NCBI GenBank assembly: GCA_031761405.1
Contig: JASEVX010000007.1
Span: forward strand, 39,115,248 to 39,179,247
From: Serripes groenlandicus
Lineage: Eukaryota; Mollusca; Bivalvia; Cardiida; Cardiidae
Reading direction: 5' to 3'
DNA length: 64,000 nucleotides
The notes beneath the pieces are model-generated. The model made no database searches. It was not told where the DNA came from and worked only from the letters and a program-made list of their open reading frames with translations. Both the position numbers and the translations under genes were made by a program. Below are positions 62,564 through 64,000 of the stretch, piece by piece. The first letter of the stretch is position 1. Each line of letters opens with the position of its first letter.

Positions 62564-62785
62564 CCCTTACTAACATACAACAAATCTGCAGCAGTTGAAT
62601 TTGAAAACAATTTCACAAAAATGCAGGAAATCTCTTTAAATGAAAGTTAAATGAATGAATATGATTTAAAACTTTGTGGCAAAAGGAGACATTGCTCATT
62701 ATGAGCAATTTCCCGTTTTGCTACAATGTTTTCAAAAGCCTCCTGCTGCATTTGAGTCAGCGTCTGAAAGTGGGAAATAGATAAA
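62564..62785. mobile_element. P-MITE, TTAA left end
   Basis: TTAA at 62560-62563; CCCTTACTAACATACAACAA, CTGCAGCAGTTGAATTTG; central hairpin GACATTGCTCATTATGAGC near 62695; right AGCCTCCTGCTGCATTTGAG to GTGGGAAATAG. Confidence 0.75.
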
Positions 62786-62907
62786 CATCGTGCTAGGTAT
62801 TGCTGTTTATAGTTATAATGCATTCTTAATTTTGATTTAGGTTATGAATATGATATATGAATGACAATGGGCCTAGATTATGAAATTAGAAAAGCTTATC
62901 TTTCCCC

Positions 62908-63108
62908 TTTCCCACATAAAAAGTCTACATCGTGCAACTTTTGAAATAAATGTTGCAAATGAAGATAATGCTGATTATAGGCAGTCTCTCCACTAGGAAT
63001 TTGTGTTCAACTCTATTCAATAATTACGCTTTCATTTAGAGAGATTTTAGAAAAATTCAAATAGATGCTTTCAAGGTCATCTGCTGCAGATTTTGTGGGT
63101 AAGGGTTA
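62908..63108. mobile_element. P-MITE, degenerate
   Basis: CCCCTTTCCCACATAAAAAG, CATCGTGCAACTTTTG; right end GGTCATCTGCTGCAGATTTTG to GGGTAAGGGTTAATTAA. Confidence 0.65.
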
Positions 63109-63162
63109 ATTAACCTTTCAACCGCATTGCAAGACATGGAGAAGAGAATACAACTCTTTTAA

Positions 63163-63383
63163 CCCTTTCGCTCATATAGACGCTTTCTGACGCCTCTGCA
63201 GCAGACGGCGTTTTGAAAACATAGTGACAAAAGAAGAAATTGCTCAAAACGAGCAATTTCTCCTTTTGCCACAATGTTTTCCACTTTTAGTCATAGGTTA
63301 TCCATTCTATTATAGGGATTTTCTATTTTTTGACAAAATATGTTCATCTGCTGTATCAAAAAGTGTCTACATATGGGAAAGGG
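63163..63383. mobile_element. P-MITE, complete
   Basis: TTAA at 63159-63162 and 63384-63387; left end CCCTTTCGCTCATATAGACG with CTGCAGCAGACGG; hairpin AAATTGCTC / GAGCAATTT near 63237-63260. The right end lacks GTCG before TCTGCTG. Confidence 0.83.
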
Positions 63384-63499
63384 TTAAGAAAATATCATCA
63401 GCCGTCTGCAACAGAGAACAACAGACTTACATTTTTTCTTTTGACTCTGTCAAATAATCCTTCCCTCAGAGAATGAATAGATTGATAAATCCAAAGCAG

Positions 63500-64000
63500 G
63501 AGACTAAACCTTTTCCATGATACAAACAAAAAATTGAAGCCTATATGATTAATTCTGAAAACAATCTGGAAAAACAAGGAAAAACAAGAAATAACTACAT
63601 TTCCCATAATCTTTTCAACTCTGCATCCAAATAATGCTTCTAATTTTCACACTATTGAACACTTCTTTCCTCAAATACCTTTATCCATTACCAGCAAACA
63701 AGACGCTTTTGACATATAGGCATATGATTGAGCGGTGTCTACTTTCACCACAATGTGTTCAACACTATTAAATAATCATATCTTCATCTACAGATATTGT
63801 TCATGTTTTGCCTAGATGTTTGCAAAGCCATCATCAAGATTTGTTGCATGTAGGAAAAGGGTTTAGCAGACAACTATTATAAAATATAACAAATATATCA
63901 CGAAAACAGTTAAAATAAAATTTCATTTTCCAAAAGTGAAGGTCAGATTAAACTACACTCTTTCCCATGTACAACAAATCTGCAATAGACAACTGGGATG
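63500..64000. mobile_element. P-MITE fragments to window end
   Basis: AACCTTTTCCATGATACAAAC near 63507, CACCACAATGTGTTCAAC and GCCATCATCAAGATTTGTTG to GTAGGAAAAGGGTTTAG near 63864, then a new left end CTCTTTCCCATGTACAACAA with AATCTGCAATAGACAAC at 63957, cut by the window edge. Confidence 0.6.

Overview
This is eukaryotic, intron-bearing, AT-rich and repeat-dense DNA. The tRNA-headed SINEs with ATCA-type tails, the TTAA-targeted MITEs and the degenerate core-repeat elements point to a mollusc, most likely a bivalve. That placement comes from recognising repeat styles and is not a database match. There is no operon, CRISPR array or prokaryotic signal.

Only one host gene is supported. It lies on the + strand and consists of the last two exons of an ankyrin-repeat protein: 8972-9195 (ankyrin repeats) and 11741-12294 (a Ser/Asn/Gln-rich C-terminal tail with the stop codon). 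The splice phases agree across the intron, and AATAAA lies at 12450. Upstream exons were not found in the window.

Nearly everything else is mobile or tandem DNA. I use working names. P-MITE is a TTAA-flanked family (TIR CCCTTTCCC..., a piggyBac-like signature) with about 30 full or partial loci. K-MITE is a second TTAA family. F is a foldback family with GAGCCGTCCCGCGAG ends. Z is a 246-bp TIR family with 4-bp target duplications. E is an AGACCACC-bearing TIR family. G is a degenerate core-repeat element with hairpin ends. SINE-A, SINE-B and SINE-C are three tRNA-headed families. Other items are a TA-flanked hairpin MITE (17676-17825), a pogo-like TIR element (43196-43714) and a 2.16-kb element with ~400-bp inverted repeats, CACTGTG ends and a 5-bp target duplication (30231-32392, Transib-like).

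Three large tandem arrays dominate. Two arrays of a 45-bp unit (19096-22968, ~86 copies; 24973-28585, ~80 copies) are amplified ends of P-MITE. One array of a 70-bp unit (48466-54695, exactly 89 unit lengths) is the core of a single SINE-B insertion whose tRNA head, tail and decayed target duplication are still visible at the two ends. The very long open frames on the - strand of the 45-bp arrays arise because 45 is divisible by 3 and the unit lacks stops in those frames; they are not genes.

The main biological story is satellite birth from mobile elements, by two independent routes within 36 kb. Alongside it are nested insertions that give clean empty-site evidence (Transib-like in P-MITE, K-MITE in a pogo-like element, G in SINE-B, SINE-A in P-MITE) and local tandem duplications (57228-59482, 55826-56607, 42157-42412, 15334-15650).
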